Shown in pieces: positions 16,835 through 26,121 of a stretch of DNA of 64,000 bases (position 1 is the first letter of the stretch; every line of letters begins with the position of its first letter). A program made the translations under genes and the position numbers. The stretch lies in NCBI GenBank assembly GCA_017305935.1, contig JAFKJU010000014.1, forward strand, positions 145,958 to 209,957. Reading direction: 5' to 3'. The notes under the pieces are model-generated. The model did no database searches, was not told the origin of the DNA, and worked only from the letters and a program-made list of their open reading frames with translations. This stretch comes from Hyphomicrobiales bacterium. Lineage in GTDB: Bacteria > Pseudomonadota > Alphaproteobacteria > Rhizobiales > Rhizobiaceae.

Positions 16835-17998
16835 TCAGGCGCTCCGGGGAAAGAGGAGCAGGCGCTCTTGCGGGATTTCCACCTGGATGGCGCCGCCGAT
16901 CTCGATACGCAGGCGGCGCACGGCATTGACCGAAAAATCCGCGACCAGAACCCGGTCGCCGAAGCGCGGCGCCGTCAGGCGGGTGCGCCAGAACATGCCG
17001 AGGAACTCCATCTCGACGACCTGCGCGTCGATGACGTTCTGCGGCGTCGTCGGCTTTTCGGCCGCCATGCCGGCATGCAGGTCGGCACCATGGGGAATGA
17101 TATCGACGGGGCGCACCACGGCGGTTGCCGTCGCTCCCGCCGCAAAGCCGTCCGTCTGGCAGAGGAAGGCGGAATGGCCGATCTCGACCGCGCCGCCTTC
17201 CGTAACCCTGGCGGGGAACTGATTGGTTTCGCCGATGAAATCGGCAACGAACAGGGTCTTGGGGTGGCGATAGATCTCGGTCGGGGTGCCGACCTGCTCG
17301 ATGACGCCGTGGTTCATGACCACGATGCGGTCGGCCATGGCCAGCGCCTCTTCCTGGTCGTGGGTGACCATGATAGTGGTGACGCCGAGCTTGCGCTGCA
17401 AGGCCTTGATCTCGTGGCGCAGATGGACGCGCACCTTGGCGTCCAGCGCCGAAAGCGGCTCGTCGAGCAGCAGCAGGCCCGGCGAGATGGCGATGGCGCG
17501 GGCAAGCGCGATGCGCTGCTGCTGACCGCCGGAAAGCTGGGCCGGATATTTTTTCGCCTGCGCGGCAAGGCCGACGAGGTCGAGCAGTTCGGCGACGCGG
17601 GCGGCGATCTCGGCGCGCGGGCGGCCGGTGTTTTCCAGGCCGAAGGCGATGTTCTGCTCGATGGTCAGGTTGGGAAACAGCGCGTAAGACTGGAAGACGA
17701 TGCCGTAATCGCGCCGGGCGGCGGGCAGCGTCGAGATATCGCGACCACCCTGGACGATGGCGCCCCGGCTTTGCAGGTCGAGGCCGGCGATGGCGCGCAG
17801 CAGCGTGGTCTTGCCGCAGCCGGAGGGGCCGAGGAAACAGACGAACTCGCCCTTGCGGATCGACAGCGAAATGTCGCGCAGCGCGACGAAATCGCCATAG
17901 CTCTTCCAGAGGCCGGAAACGTCCAGATAGGCCGGCGCGGTTTCGGCGGGCTGGGGGCGGGTAGGGGGCGCCGGTTCGACCGACAGGGCATGTCTCAT
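16835..17998 (-). CDS. phnT: 2-Aminoethylphosphonate ABC transporter ATP-binding protein
   Basis: 387 residues. Walker A GPSGCGKTT is at 57-65, signature LSGGQQQR at 155-162, Walker B LLLLDEP at 175-181 and the switch histidine is in MVTHDQEE. The C-terminal third is a TOBE-type domain (GETNQFPARV to LLLFPRSA). The frame is open further upstream but those codons overlap the binding-protein end. ATG 17998 gives the expected length, with a proline-rich leader. It stands between the binding protein (86 bp upstream) and the fused permease (2 bp downstream). The name follows the PhnSTUV transporter and rests on the neighbouring catabolic genes. Confidence 0.83.
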   Translation of the reverse strand: MRHALSVEPAPPTRPQPAETAPAYLDVSGLWKSYGDFVALRDISLSIRKGEFVCFLGPSGCGKTTLLRAIAGLDLQSRGAIVQGGRDISTLPAARRDYGIVFQSYALFPNLTIEQNIAFGLENTGRPRAEIAARVAELLDLVGLAAQAKKYPAQLSGGQQQRIALARAIAISPGLLLLDEPLSALDAKVRVHLRHEIKALQRKLGVTTIMVTHDQEEALAMADRIVVMNHGVIEQVGTPTEIYRHPKTLFVADFIGETNQFPARVTEGGAVEIGHSAFLCQTDGFAAGATATAVVRPVDIIPHGADLHAGMAAEKPTTPQNVIDAQVVEMEFLGMFWRTRLTAPRFGDRVLVADFSVNAVRRLRIEIGGAIQVEIPQERLLLFPRSA

Positions 17999-18084
17999 CT
18001 CGAAAAACTCCGCTTCGCGCAGGGCAGGATTGTCGGCGGGCGAAGGGGCGGCGAGGGCCGCCCCTTCGGGGAGACTGAGACGGG

Positions 18085-19107
18085 TCAGGTCTTCGGTTCG
18101 GATTTGGCGTCGTAGCGCTTCTGCCATTCCTTGAGAATGGCGTTGCGGTTGTTGGCGGCCCATTCGAAGTCGTTCTTGATCATTTTCGAGGGCAGGTCGG
18201 TCGGCAGGTGCTCGACCGCCTTGGCAACGCCGGGATAGGCGACCACGGCATAACCGGCATTGTACATCTCGTTGGCTTCCTTGGTCACCGACCAGTCGAC
18301 CAGCGTCTTGGCAGCGTCCATGTTGGCGCTGCCGGCGATGATGGCGGTGGCCTCCGCCTCCCAGCCCGAGCCTTCCGAGGGGAAGAGGATGTCGATCGGC
18401 GCGCCGGCGGTCTTGGCCTTGGCGCCGGGGAATTCGAAGGAGACGCCGATCACCGTTTCGCCGGCGCCGGCCATCTTGCAAGGCTTGGAGCCGGAATGGG
18501 TATAGGCTGCGATGTTTTCATGCAGCTTGTCCATGTAGTCCCAGGCCTTCTGCTCGCCGAACATCTGCATCCAGCCGGAGACGTCGAGGAAGCCGGTGCC
18601 CGAGGAATTCGGGTTCGGCATGACGATATGGCCCTTGTATTCCGGCTTGGTGAGGTCGGCCCAGCTCGTCGGCGCCGTCAGCCCCAGCTTCTGGCCCTCG
18701 ACGGTGTTATAGCAGAGGGCTGCGACATAGGCGTCCATGCCGACCCAGCTCGGCGGCGTGTCGCTGTCGACGAACTTCTTGTCGAGTGCCTCGACGCCCT
18801 TGGGCTGGTAGGGTTCGAGCATGCCCTCGGATTTCAGAAGCAGCAGCGAGGTCGCGGCCAGGCCCCAGACGACATCCGCCTGCGGATTGTCCTTTTCAGC
18901 GAGCAGCTTGGCGGTCATGACGCCGGTGGAATCGCGCACCCAGTTGATGGTGATGTCGGGATGGGCCTTTTCGAAGGTGGCCTTGTAGCGGTCGAGATCG
19001 ACGGCCTCGATGGCGGTGTAGACGGTCAATTGCGTCTGTGCCAGCGCCGAGGTGGAAGAGAGGGCGGCGGTCGCGCCGGCCAGAATGCACAGCATGCGTC
19101 TGTTCAT
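18085..19107 (-). CDS. phnS: 2-Aminoethylphosphonate ABC transporter periplasmic binding protein
   Basis: 340 residues with a clear signal peptide (MNRRMLCILAGATAALSSTSALA, cleavage after ALA near residue 23). The mature part is a family 1-like/iron(III)-type binding fold: QLTVYTAIEAVDLDRYKATF, DVVWGLAATSLLLLKSEGML and HIVMPNPNSSGTGFLDVSGW. ATG 19107 has GAGGAG upstream; the earlier in-frame start would mask the signal peptide. It is the first gene of the transporter operon, downstream of an AT-rich region that shares a motif with the phnW promoter region. A terminator at 19295 separates it from the phnWAY operon. Confidence 0.85.
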   Translation of the reverse strand: MNRRMLCILAGATAALSSTSALAQTQLTVYTAIEAVDLDRYKATFEKAHPDITINWVRDSTGVMTAKLLAEKDNPQADVVWGLAATSLLLLKSEGMLEPYQPKGVEALDKKFVDSDTPPSWVGMDAYVAALCYNTVEGQKLGLTAPTSWADLTKPEYKGHIVMPNPNSSGTGFLDVSGWMQMFGEQKAWDYMDKLHENIAAYTHSGSKPCKMAGAGETVIGVSFEFPGAKAKTAGAPIDILFPSEGSGWEAEATAIIAGSANMDAAKTLVDWSVTKEANEMYNAGYAVVAYPGVAKAVEHLPTDLPSKMIKNDFEWAANNRNAILKEWQKRYDAKSEPKT

Positions 19108-19236
19108 GGTCGTGTTGCTCCTCTGAAGATTGGAAGGCTGGATAAACCGCCGCGAGCAATCTCTGCCGCTCTTGAGGCGTCCGCTTCGCAAACCATACTG
19201 CGATGGCCGTATCGGTTAGTAAAATTTATTATTTTT

Positions 19237-19260
19237 ATCGTTCGCAAGATCAAACTTATG
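19237..19260 (-). promoter_or_regulatory. Candidate LysR-site motif upstream of the phosphonate transporter operon
   Basis: On the plus strand, ATCGTTC (19237-19243) and AGATCAAACTTATG (19247-19260) lie in an AT-rich stretch about 130-150 bp before phnS. Both recur upstream of phnW (ATCGTTC at 23361, AGATTGAATTTATG at 23384; 11 of 14 bases match in the second motif). A motif shared by the two phosphonate operons is what a common activator would need. Confidence 0.4.
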
Positions 19261-19294
19261 GAAGAGGCGCTGCCGGCCGGTGCGTTCCACAAAC

Positions 19295-19320
19295 AAAAAA
19301 GGAGCCGCAAAGGCGGCTCC
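19295..19320 (-). terminator. Rho-independent terminator of the phnWAY operon
   Basis: On the minus strand GGAGCCGC-CTTT-GCGGCTCC is followed by TTTTTTGTTT. The hairpin lies 29 bp past the phnY stop. It ends the phnW-phnA-phnY transcript and isolates the transporter operon downstream. Confidence 0.88.
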
Positions 19321-19348
19321 AAGGCATGGCGGCCGGGGGGACGTCCGG

Positions 19349-20803
19349 TCACCAGGGGAGGGAAAAGGTCTTGACGTTGGTAAAGCTCTTCATCGCCTCG
19401 ATGACGCCTTCCTTGTAACCGTTGCCCGAATCCTTGATGCCGCCGAAGGGGCTCATCTCGATACGGTAGCCCGGCACTTCCCAGATATTGACCGTGCCGA
19501 CCTTCAGCCCGGCGATGTATTTCTGCATGCGCCTGAAGTCATTGGTACAGACGCCGGAGGACAGGCCGAAGGCGGTGGAGTTGGAAAGCGCGATCAGCGC
19601 GTCGTCGTCGTCGGGCGCGCGCACGATCGGGATGATCGGCCCAAAGGTTTCCTCCATGACCAGTTCGCTGGAATGGCGCACCCGGTCGACGACGATCGGC
19701 GGCAGCAGCGCCCCCCGCCGGCCGGGATTGTAGAGGATGTCCGCTCCTTCCTCCGCCGCTCGATGCACGCGGCGCTCGAAGATCTCCGCTGCCTTGGCAT
19801 GCACCACGGTGCCGAGATCGGTCGTCCGGTCCATGGGATCGCCGAAGCGCAGCTTCTTCGCCCGCTCCAGCACCAGCGGCACGAAACGGTCGGCGACACG
19901 CTCCTGGCAGAGGATGCGCTTGACGGCGGTGCAGCGCTGGCCGGAATTCTTCGTCGCCCCCGCCACCGCAAGATCGGCGGCCCTGGCGAGATCGTCGTCC
20001 GAGAGGTCGTTGAGGATGATCAGCGGATCGTTGCCGCCGAGTTCCAGCACCTGGCGCTTGTAATGGGCGTGCGCCGCGATCAGCTTGCCGACCGGCACGC
20101 TGCCGGTGAAGGTGATCAGGTCGAAATTCGGATTGGTGATCATCTCCATGCCGATGTCGCCCGGCCAGCCGGTGACGACGGAGAGCATTTCCGGCGGCAG
20201 GCCGGCCTCATAGAGGATATCGGCCAGAACCAGCGCCGTCATCGGCGTCAGTTCGGTCGGCTTCAGCACCACGCAATTGTTGGTGGCGATGGCCGGCGCC
20301 ACCTTGTGCGCCACCATGTTGAGCGGATGGTTGAAGGGGGTGATCGCCGAAATGGCGGTCAACGGCTCGCGGGTGGTGAAGATCTTGCGCGCCTTGCCAT
20401 GCGGGGTGAGGTCGCAGGAGAAGATCTCGCCGTCGTCATGAATGCACATCTGCCCGGAGAGCGTCAGCACGTCGAAGGCGCGGCCGACCTCGTAAAGCGA
20501 GTCCTGCTTGGAAATGCCGAGTTCGAGGGTGATGAGGTCGGATACCTCCTCCTTGCGGGCGACGAGCAGCTCCGCCGCCTTGAGCAGGATGCGCTGGCGC
20601 TCGTAACGCGTCAGCTTCGGCTGATAGGCGGCGGCGATCTCGAAGGCCTTGCGGGCATGTTCCGCATTGCCGGCCGGGACGGTGCCGATGACGGCATCGT
20701 TCCAGGGATAGTGGACGTCGATCCGGCCGTCGGTATCGACGGCCTTGCCGGCGATCCGCATCGGTTCATGGCGGATCGCGAAGGAGGTTTCGACCTTGGT
20801 CAT
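19349..20803 (-). CDS. phnY: Phosphonoacetaldehyde dehydrogenase
   Basis: An NAD-dependent aldehyde dehydrogenase of 484 residues that oxidises phosphonoacetaldehyde to phosphonoacetate. The catalytic set is visible: Cys291 in [10 protein letters not shown], Glu254 in VLELGGNDP, Asn158 in ITPFNHPLN, and the cofactor-binding KPTELTP and FTGSVPVGK. Position 291 for the nucleophile agrees with the characterised Sinorhizobium enzyme, from memory. The gene begins 12 bp after phnA stops and is last in the phnW-phnA-phnY operon. Context distinguishes it from generic succinate-semialdehyde-type dehydrogenases. Confidence 0.93.
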   Translation of the reverse strand: MTKVETSFAIRHEPMRIAGKAVDTDGRIDVHYPWNDAVIGTVPAGNAEHARKAFEIAAAYQPKLTRYERQRILLKAAELLVARKEEVSDLITLELGISKQDSLYEVGRAFDVLTLSGQMCIHDDGEIFSCDLTPHGKARKIFTTREPLTAISAITPFNHPLNMVAHKVAPAIATNNCVVLKPTELTPMTALVLADILYEAGLPPEMLSVVTGWPGDIGMEMITNPNFDLITFTGSVPVGKLIAAHAHYKRQVLELGGNDPLIILNDLSDDDLARAADLAVAGATKNSGQRCTAVKRILCQERVADRFVPLVLERAKKLRFGDPMDRTTDLGTVVHAKAAEIFERRVHRAAEEGADILYNPGRRGALLPPIVVDRVRHSSELVMEETFGPIIPIVRAPDDDDALIALSNSTAFGLSSGVCTNDFRRMQKYIAGLKVGTVNIWEVPGYRIEMSPFGGIKDSGNGYKEGVIEAMKSFTNVKTFSLPW

Positions 20804-20815
20804 GGCGCCTTCCCC

Positions 20816-22078
20816 TCAATGCACCGGCTGCGCCGCGGCGACGACCGCGTAATAGAAGGCGTCGAAATTGCGCAGGCTCGCGGCCGTCAACAGTTCCGGC
20901 AGCTTGCGGTTGACGATGAAGGGCACCTGCTGCTCGGTCAGGCCACCATGCGAGCGAAGCGGCTCGTTGAGGGCGGCAAGGTCATGCCGGTACTCGCTGG
21001 TGCCGAGCGTCTTGTTTTCGGTGGAGATCAGGACGATATCGCCGATGCGGTCGTCCGGCAGCTCGAAGCGCACGCAGGCCTCGGGACGCGTCAGCACCAC
21101 GTCGATGCCGTCGATGGCCTTCAGCCGCTCGATGATCTCTTCCTTGTCGGTGCCTTCCGGCAGGTAGGCGGTGGCGAAGGAGCCGAGCGCGCCGTGATGG
21201 ACGACATACGGGTCGGTGATCGGCAGGATGACGCGGGCGGCGTCCTTGCCCAGCCATTCGTCCAGAACGTCCTGGACATAGATGACGTCAGGCGTACCGT
21301 CCGCCTTGTGCTTGGGCTTCATGCCGTGGTCGGCGGTGACGACGATGGCAGCCCCCAGCGCATCCAGCTCGGTCAGGTATTTGTCGAACATTTCGTAGAA
21401 GGAATTGGCCTCCGGCACGCCCGGCGCATATTTGTGCTGCACATAGTCGGTGGTCGTCAGATACATGACGTCGGGGCGGAATTCCTTGAGCAGCTTGACG
21501 CCTGCGGCGAAGACGAATTCCGAGAGATCGGCGGAATAGACTTCCGGTACGGGGCGGCCGAGCCAGGCGGAGGCATTGTCGATGCCGTTTTCGGCCTTGG
21601 TGGTGGTGTCGGATTTTTCCGAGGAGAAGCAGACGGCGCGGCCCTCGTCGAATTTCAGGCCGTGGCCGAGCAATGCCCGCAGCTTGTCCTTGGCCGTCAC
21701 CACCGCGACCTTGGCCCCGGCATCATAAAAGGCCTTGAAGACCGTCGGCGCGCGCAAGAAGCGCGGGTCGTTCATCATCACTTCCTTGCCGGTCGCCGGC
21801 TCGTAGAGATAATTGCCGCAGATGCCGTGGATCGCCGGCGGGCGGCCGGTGGCGATGGAGAGGTTGTTGGGGTTGGTGAAGCTCGGGATGACGCTGAGCG
21901 CGGTGCGCTCGGTGCCGGCGGCGCGAATGCGGGCAAGCGTCGGCATCAGGCCAGCCTTGATCGCCTCGTCGAGATAGGCCGGCTCGCAGCCATCGAGGCA
22001 GATGGCGATGGCCGGCACGTTCGGCCAGGGATAGGAGCGGCGGTTCGCGGTGACGGTGATTTTCGAGATCTGGTTCAT
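20816..22078 (-). CDS. phnA: Phosphonoacetate hydrolase
   Basis: 420 residues of the alkaline phosphatase superfamily. It cleaves the C-P bond of phosphonoacetate to acetate and phosphate with two zinc ions. Visible active-site pieces are Asp29 in ICLDGCEP, the nucleophile Thr68 in PSFTNPNNLSIATG, VVTADHGMKPKH (metal Asp/His) and SHGGLTEQQVPF (metal His). It lies 17 bp after phnW and 12 bp before phnY, which completes the three-step route from aminoethylphosphonate to phosphate. This route differs from the PhnX (phosphonatase) branch, for which no gene is present here. Confidence 0.93.
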   Translation of the reverse strand: MNQISKITVTANRRSYPWPNVPAIAICLDGCEPAYLDEAIKAGLMPTLARIRAAGTERTALSVIPSFTNPNNLSIATGRPPAIHGICGNYLYEPATGKEVMMNDPRFLRAPTVFKAFYDAGAKVAVVTAKDKLRALLGHGLKFDEGRAVCFSSEKSDTTTKAENGIDNASAWLGRPVPEVYSADLSEFVFAAGVKLLKEFRPDVMYLTTTDYVQHKYAPGVPEANSFYEMFDKYLTELDALGAAIVVTADHGMKPKHKADGTPDVIYVQDVLDEWLGKDAARVILPITDPYVVHHGALGSFATAYLPEGTDKEEIIERLKAIDGIDVVLTRPEACVRFELPDDRIGDIVLISTENKTLGTSEYRHDLAALNEPLRSHGGLTEQQVPFIVNRKLPELLTAASLRNFDAFYYAVVAAAQPVH

Positions 22079-22095
22079 CGGGTGGAAACTCCGGT

Positions 22096-23298
22096 TCAGG
22101 CGGCCAGGCGGCTGCGTTCTTCAAGGGCGATGGCCGGGGGCGCGGCGGTATCGACGCCCATTTCCGCCAGCGAATTGCGGGCGGCCTCGACGACGCGGCG
22201 CATGACATGCTCGTCCATGCGGCCGATGCAGCCGATGCGGAAACTGTCGACCACGGTCAGCTTGCCGGGATAGATGATGAAGCCCTTTTCCTTCATCAAC
22301 GCGTAGAAGCGGTCGAAGGCGAAGGCCGGATGGGCCGGGCTGAAGAAGGTGACGATAACAGGCGACAGCCATTGGTCGGCCAGCAGCGTCTCGAAGCCGA
22401 GGCCGCGCATGCCGGCGACCATCACGTCGCGATTGCGGGCATAGCGGCCGCCGCGCGCGGCAATGCCGCCTTCCTCGCGGTGGATGCGCAACGCCTCCAG
22501 GAAGGCGGCGACCACATGCGTCGGCGGCGTGAAGCGCCACTGGCCGGTCTTGTTCATGTGATCCCATTGCGCATGGATATCGAGGCTCAGCGAATGGCTG
22601 TTGCCCCTGGCTTCCTCCAGCGCGCTCTTGCGGGCCAGCACGAAACCGAAGCCGGGCACGCCCTCGATGCATTTGTTGGCCGAGGAAACGATGGCCTCGT
22701 AGCGGAAATCGGCGATGCCGGCCGGCACGGCGCCGAAGGCGCTCATCGAATCCACCAGCAGCTTGCGGCCATGGGCATAGACCGTCTCGGAGATTTCCTT
22801 GAGCGGATTGAGGATGCCGGAGCTGGTCTCGCAATGGACGACGACGACATGGGTGATCTCGGGATCGGCCTCAAGGGCGGCGGCGACTTCGTGGCCGCGC
22901 GGCGGCATGTAATCGCCCTTGTCGATATCGACATGGGCGCGGCCGAGATAGGTCAGCGTCTGGGAAATGCGCTTGCCATAGGCGCCGTTCATCAGCACCA
23001 GCACCTTGCCGTCCTTCGGCACGAAGCTGCCGAGCATGGCTTCCACCGAGAAGGAGCCGCTGCCCTGTATCGGCACGCAATCGAACTCGCCGTCGACGTC
23101 GCCGGCGATCTCCAGCAGGTGGCGGCGCAGCTCGGCGGTCATGGCGCGGAAATCGCCGTCCCAGGAGCCCCAGTCGCGCAGCATGGCTTCCTTGACCGAA
23201 TAGGCCGTGGTCAACGGGCCGGGGGTGAGCAGATAGGGTTCGCCGAGCCGGGGTGCTTCCAGCGGGATGGCGGTGGGGGCTGCGGTGGTTGGAGACAT
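22096..23298 (-). CDS. phnW: 2-Aminoethylphosphonate-pyruvate transaminase
   Basis: A PLP enzyme of 400 residues, class V aminotransferase fold, that moves the amino group of 2-aminoethylphosphonate to pyruvate to give phosphonoacetaldehyde and alanine. PLP-contact residues are visible: Lys209 in SSANKCIEG (Schiff base), Asp183 in LVDSMSAFG and HCETSSGILNP. The opening LLTPGPLTTAYSVK is typical of PhnW. ATG 23298 has GAGGAAC upstream. It is the first gene of the catabolic operon and divergent from the LysR gene. Confidence 0.94.
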   Translation of the reverse strand: MSPTTAAPTAIPLEAPRLGEPYLLTPGPLTTAYSVKEAMLRDWGSWDGDFRAMTAELRRHLLEIAGDVDGEFDCVPIQGSGSFSVEAMLGSFVPKDGKVLVLMNGAYGKRISQTLTYLGRAHVDIDKGDYMPPRGHEVAAALEADPEITHVVVVHCETSSGILNPLKEISETVYAHGRKLLVDSMSAFGAVPAGIADFRYEAIVSSANKCIEGVPGFGFVLARKSALEEARGNSHSLSLDIHAQWDHMNKTGQWRFTPPTHVVAAFLEALRIHREEGGIAARGGRYARNRDVMVAGMRGLGFETLLADQWLSPVIVTFFSPAHPAFAFDRFYALMKEKGFIIYPGKLTVVDSFRIGCIGRMDEHVMRRVVEAARNSLAEMGVDTAAPPAIALEERSRLAA

Positions 23299-23360
23299 CT
23301 GTCGTTCCTCGCCTTGAATGCGTCTGCGAGGACAATGCGGCGTGTCGATCTATCTGTAAA

Positions 23361-23397
23361 ATCGTTCTTTTGTATGAAATGATAGATTGAATTTATG
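23361..23397. promoter_or_regulatory. Candidate regulator site in the phnW/LysR divergent region
   Basis: The 202-bp AT-rich region between phnW and the LysR gene contains ATCGTTC (23361-23367) and AGATTGAATTTATG (23384-23397), both repeated upstream of phnS. ATCGTTC and GAAATGAT also form a loose dyad (23361-23383). LysR proteins bind such imperfect dyads near divergent promoters. Confidence 0.42.
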
Positions 23398-23500
23398 TTT
23401 CTGAAAAATCCGCGAGGGATGGGCAATCGTGGCTTTACATAAACAGGATCGTTGGATTTGCTTGAAGCATTGGCAACGCTTATCGAAAAAGGCCGCTTCC

Positions 23501-24376
23501 ATGCGTTATGTCCAGCTTCGCGCCTTCCACAATGTCGCGATCCATGGCGGCTTCTCGCGCGCCGCCGAAGCCCTGTTCCTCACCCAGCCGGCGGTCTCCG
23601 ACCAGGTGCGCAAGCTGGAGGAGGAATATGACGTCCTGCTGTTCAACCGCACCAAGAAGCAGGTGACGCTGACCCATGCCGGCCAGCAATTGCTGGAAGT
23701 CACCCGCCGCATGTTCGATATCGAGCAGCAGGCGCTCGATCTCCTCTCCGAATCGCGCGCGCTTCGGGCCGGCAAGCTGCGCATCGTCGCCGATGCCGCC
23801 CACCATCTGCTGCATATCCTCGCCGTCTTCCAGCGCACCTATCCGACCGTGCAGGTTTCCATCGATGCCGGCAATACCGAGACGGTGATTTCCAGCCTGC
23901 ATGCCTATGAGGCCGATATCGGCGTGCTCGGCGAGATACCACCGACCGGCGATTTCGACATTTTGAAACTCAACTCGACGCCGATCATCGCCTTCTGCAG
24001 CCGCGACCATCCGCTGGCCGCCGCTGGGCAGGCGACGCTGGAGGAACTGGCAAAGCTGCCGCTGGTCATGCGCGAGCGCGGCTCGAAGACGCGGCAGAAG
24101 CTGGAGGCGATGGCCGAGCAATGCGGCGTGACGTTGATGCCGCTGATCGAGGCCGAGGGCCGCGAGGCGGTGCGCGAGATCGTCGCGGCCGGCGGCGGGA
24201 TCGGCTTCGTCTCCTCGGCCGAATTCGGCCAGGACGGCCGCCTCGCGCCGATCCGCATCGACGCGCCGGAAATGCTGATGGACGAGGCGCTGATCTGCCT
24301 GCGCGAGCGCAGCAACGGCAAGCTGGTCAGCGCCTTCTACGACATCGCCCGCAAGCTGACCAAGGCGACGGATTGA
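23501..24376 (+). CDS. LysR-family regulator of aminoethylphosphonate use
   Basis: 291 residues. The N-terminal winged HTH is typical (MRYVQLRAFHNVAIHGGFSR, AAEALFLTQPAVSDQVRKLE). The rest is a LysR substrate-binding domain of the CysB/CbbR-like group. ATG 23501 gives the standard LysR start; an upstream in-frame GTG at 23429 with GAGGGA before it would add 24 residues and cannot be excluded. It is divergent from phnW. LysR regulators accompany phnW-type clusters in several proteobacteria, so activation of both phn operons is likely, though the ligand is not visible from sequence. Confidence 0.82.
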   Translation: MRYVQLRAFHNVAIHGGFSRAAEALFLTQPAVSDQVRKLEEEYDVLLFNRTKKQVTLTHAGQQLLEVTRRMFDIEQQALDLLSESRALRAGKLRIVADAAHHLLHILAVFQRTYPTVQVSIDAGNTETVISSLHAYEADIGVLGEIPPTGDFDILKLNSTPIIAFCSRDHPLAAAGQATLEELAKLPLVMRERGSKTRQKLEAMAEQCGVTLMPLIEAEGREAVREIVAAGGGIGFVSSAEFGQDGRLAPIRIDAPEMLMDEALICLRERSNGKLVSAFYDIARKLTKATD

Positions 24377-24507
24377 TAAGCCGCAACTATCACATTTTCG
24401 TGCTTTCCCATCCGACAAGACGCTCCAGCGGCCTAATGGGGTGGACTGGATACCAGCGAAAATGTTCTACCGGGTTGCGTCAGTGCGGCCGAACGCGTCG
24501 CGACCCG

Positions 24508-24609
24508 GAGCATTTCCAGCAAAACTGCGGAACGTGGTTTTGCGTCCGGAAATGCGGCAAAACAAAAATGAGAGCGTTTTCGCGATTCGAAGAAAAGCGG
24601 AAATGCTCT
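24508..24609. repeat. Repeat element with GAGCATTTCC terminal inverted repeats
   Basis: The element begins GAGCATTTCC (24508-24517) and ends GGAAATGCTC (24599-24608), perfect 10-base inverted ends around about 80 bp that contain an internal copy CCGGAAATGC. It shares the GAGCATTTCCAGC core with the elements at 9626 and 55477. It ends 14 bp before the MFS start codon, so it forms most of that gene's leader. Confidence 0.6.
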
Positions 24610-24622
24610 AAAATCGGATTGC

Positions 24623-26113
24623 ATGAGAATGAACGAAGCCCGTCCCCCGAAGGCGACGACAGCGGCAACGCCCGCCCTGTCGGAACCGGAAAAGAACGTC
24701 ATCATCGCGGGCGTTCTTCTTTCCATGCTGCTTGCCGCGCTCGACCAGACCATTGTCGCGCCCGCCATGCCGACGATCGGCAAGGCGCTCGGCCATGCCG
24801 ACTACCTGCCGTGGATCGTCACCGGCTACCTGCTGACCGCGACCGCCATGGCGCCGCTTTACGGCAAGATTTCCGACATTTACGGACGCCGCCCGACGAT
24901 CTTCTCCGCCATCATAGCGTTCCTTCTTGGCTCGCTCATCAGCGCGCTGGCGCCGAACATGCTGACGCTGGTGCTTGGCCGCATGGTGCAGGGGCTGGGC
25001 GGCGGCGGCTTGTTCGCACTGTCGCAGACGGTGATCGGCGATCTCGTGCCGCCGCGCGAACGGGCGCGCTACGCCGCCTGGATCTCCGGCACATGGGCGG
25101 TGGCCAGCATTGCCGGGCCGCTGCTCGGTGGCACCTTCGCCCAGCACCTGCACTGGTCGCTGATCTTCTGGATCAACATTCCGCTCGGGCTCGCGGCGCT
25201 GGCGATCATCAGCAATCCCCTGAAGAAACTCCCGGTCGTCGCCCGCAACCACCGCATCGACGGCGCCGGCGCTGCGCTACTGGTCGCGGCCACCGCGCTG
25301 TTGCTGCTGGCGCTGAGCTGGGGCGGCAGCCGTTATTCCTGGTTCTCGCTGGAGATCGTCGGCCTGCTCGGCGGCTCGGCGGTGCTGTGGCTGCTGTTCA
25401 GCCTGCGCCTGCGGCAGGCGGCCGAACCGTTGATTTCGCTGGAAGTGCTCGGCAATCCGATCGTGCGCTATGGAACGCTGGCCATGTTCCTGGTGCAGGC
25501 CGCCAATGTCGGGCTTTCGGTCTATATTCCCGTCTATATGCAATCCTATCACGGGCTCTCCGCCAGCAGCTCCGGCATCGCCATGCTCGGCCTGCTGCTT
25601 GGCACGGTGATGGGAGCGACGGGCAGCGGCCGCACGATCCCGCGCTTCACCCATTACAAGCGCATCGCACTGGTCGGCTGTCTGGTCAGCTTCCTCTGCC
25701 TCGCCGTGCTGGCCCTGCTGGCGGGGCGCTCGTCCTTGCTCGTGCTGGAGGTCTTGACCTTCGGCGCCGGCATCGGCACCGGCATGACCTTCCCGGTCGC
25801 CACCGTTTCGGTGCAGAATGCCGTCGACCAGGCTCATCTCGGTGTCGCCACCGGCCTGCTGACCTTCCTGCGCTCGCTGGGCGGGGCGCTCGGCGTCGCC
25901 ATCCTCGGCGCCATCGCGCTGGGCAACGGCCTGCCGCTCGTCGGCGAAACCGTGCAGGAGACGAGCACCGCCATCGCCTCGGCCATGCCTTTCGCCTATA
26001 TCTTCCTCGCCTGCGCTGTCGCGATGACCATGTCTCTCGCCATCTTCCATCTCATGCCGGAAAAGCCGCTGCGCGGCCGCAACGAAAGCGAAATGCCGGC
26101 CATCGTCGACTAG
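24623..26113 (+). CDS. MFS drug-efflux transporter, DHA2 (EmrB/QacA) family
   Basis: 496 residues with about 14 membrane segments. Signature motifs are LDQTIVAPAMPTIG in segment 1, GKISDIYGRRPTI in loop 2-3 (motif A), VLGRMVQGLGGGGLFALSQT (motif B region) and WISGTWAVASIAGPLLGGTF (motif C of drug antiporters). It exports an unknown compound in exchange for protons. The start lies 14 bp after a repeat element and has no strong Shine-Dalgarno sequence. A second in-frame ATG at 24629 is equally possible. It is convergent with the VOC gene, whose stop is 9 bp away, with no terminator between. Confidence 0.87.
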   Translation: MRMNEARPPKATTAATPALSEPEKNVIIAGVLLSMLLAALDQTIVAPAMPTIGKALGHADYLPWIVTGYLLTATAMAPLYGKISDIYGRRPTIFSAIIAFLLGSLISALAPNMLTLVLGRMVQGLGGGGLFALSQTVIGDLVPPRERARYAAWISGTWAVASIAGPLLGGTFAQHLHWSLIFWINIPLGLAALAIISNPLKKLPVVARNHRIDGAGAALLVAATALLLLALSWGGSRYSWFSLEIVGLLGGSAVLWLLFSLRLRQAAEPLISLEVLGNPIVRYGTLAMFLVQAANVGLSVYIPVYMQSYHGLSASSSGIAMLGLLLGTVMGATGSGRTIPRFTHYKRIALVGCLVSFLCLAVLALLAGRSSLLVLEVLTFGAGIGTGMTFPVATVSVQNAVDQAHLGVATGLLTFLRSLGGALGVAILGAIALGNGLPLVGETVQETSTAIASAMPFAYIFLACAVAMTMSLAIFHLMPEKPLRGRNESEMPAIVD

Positions 26114-26121
26114 CGCCGCCT

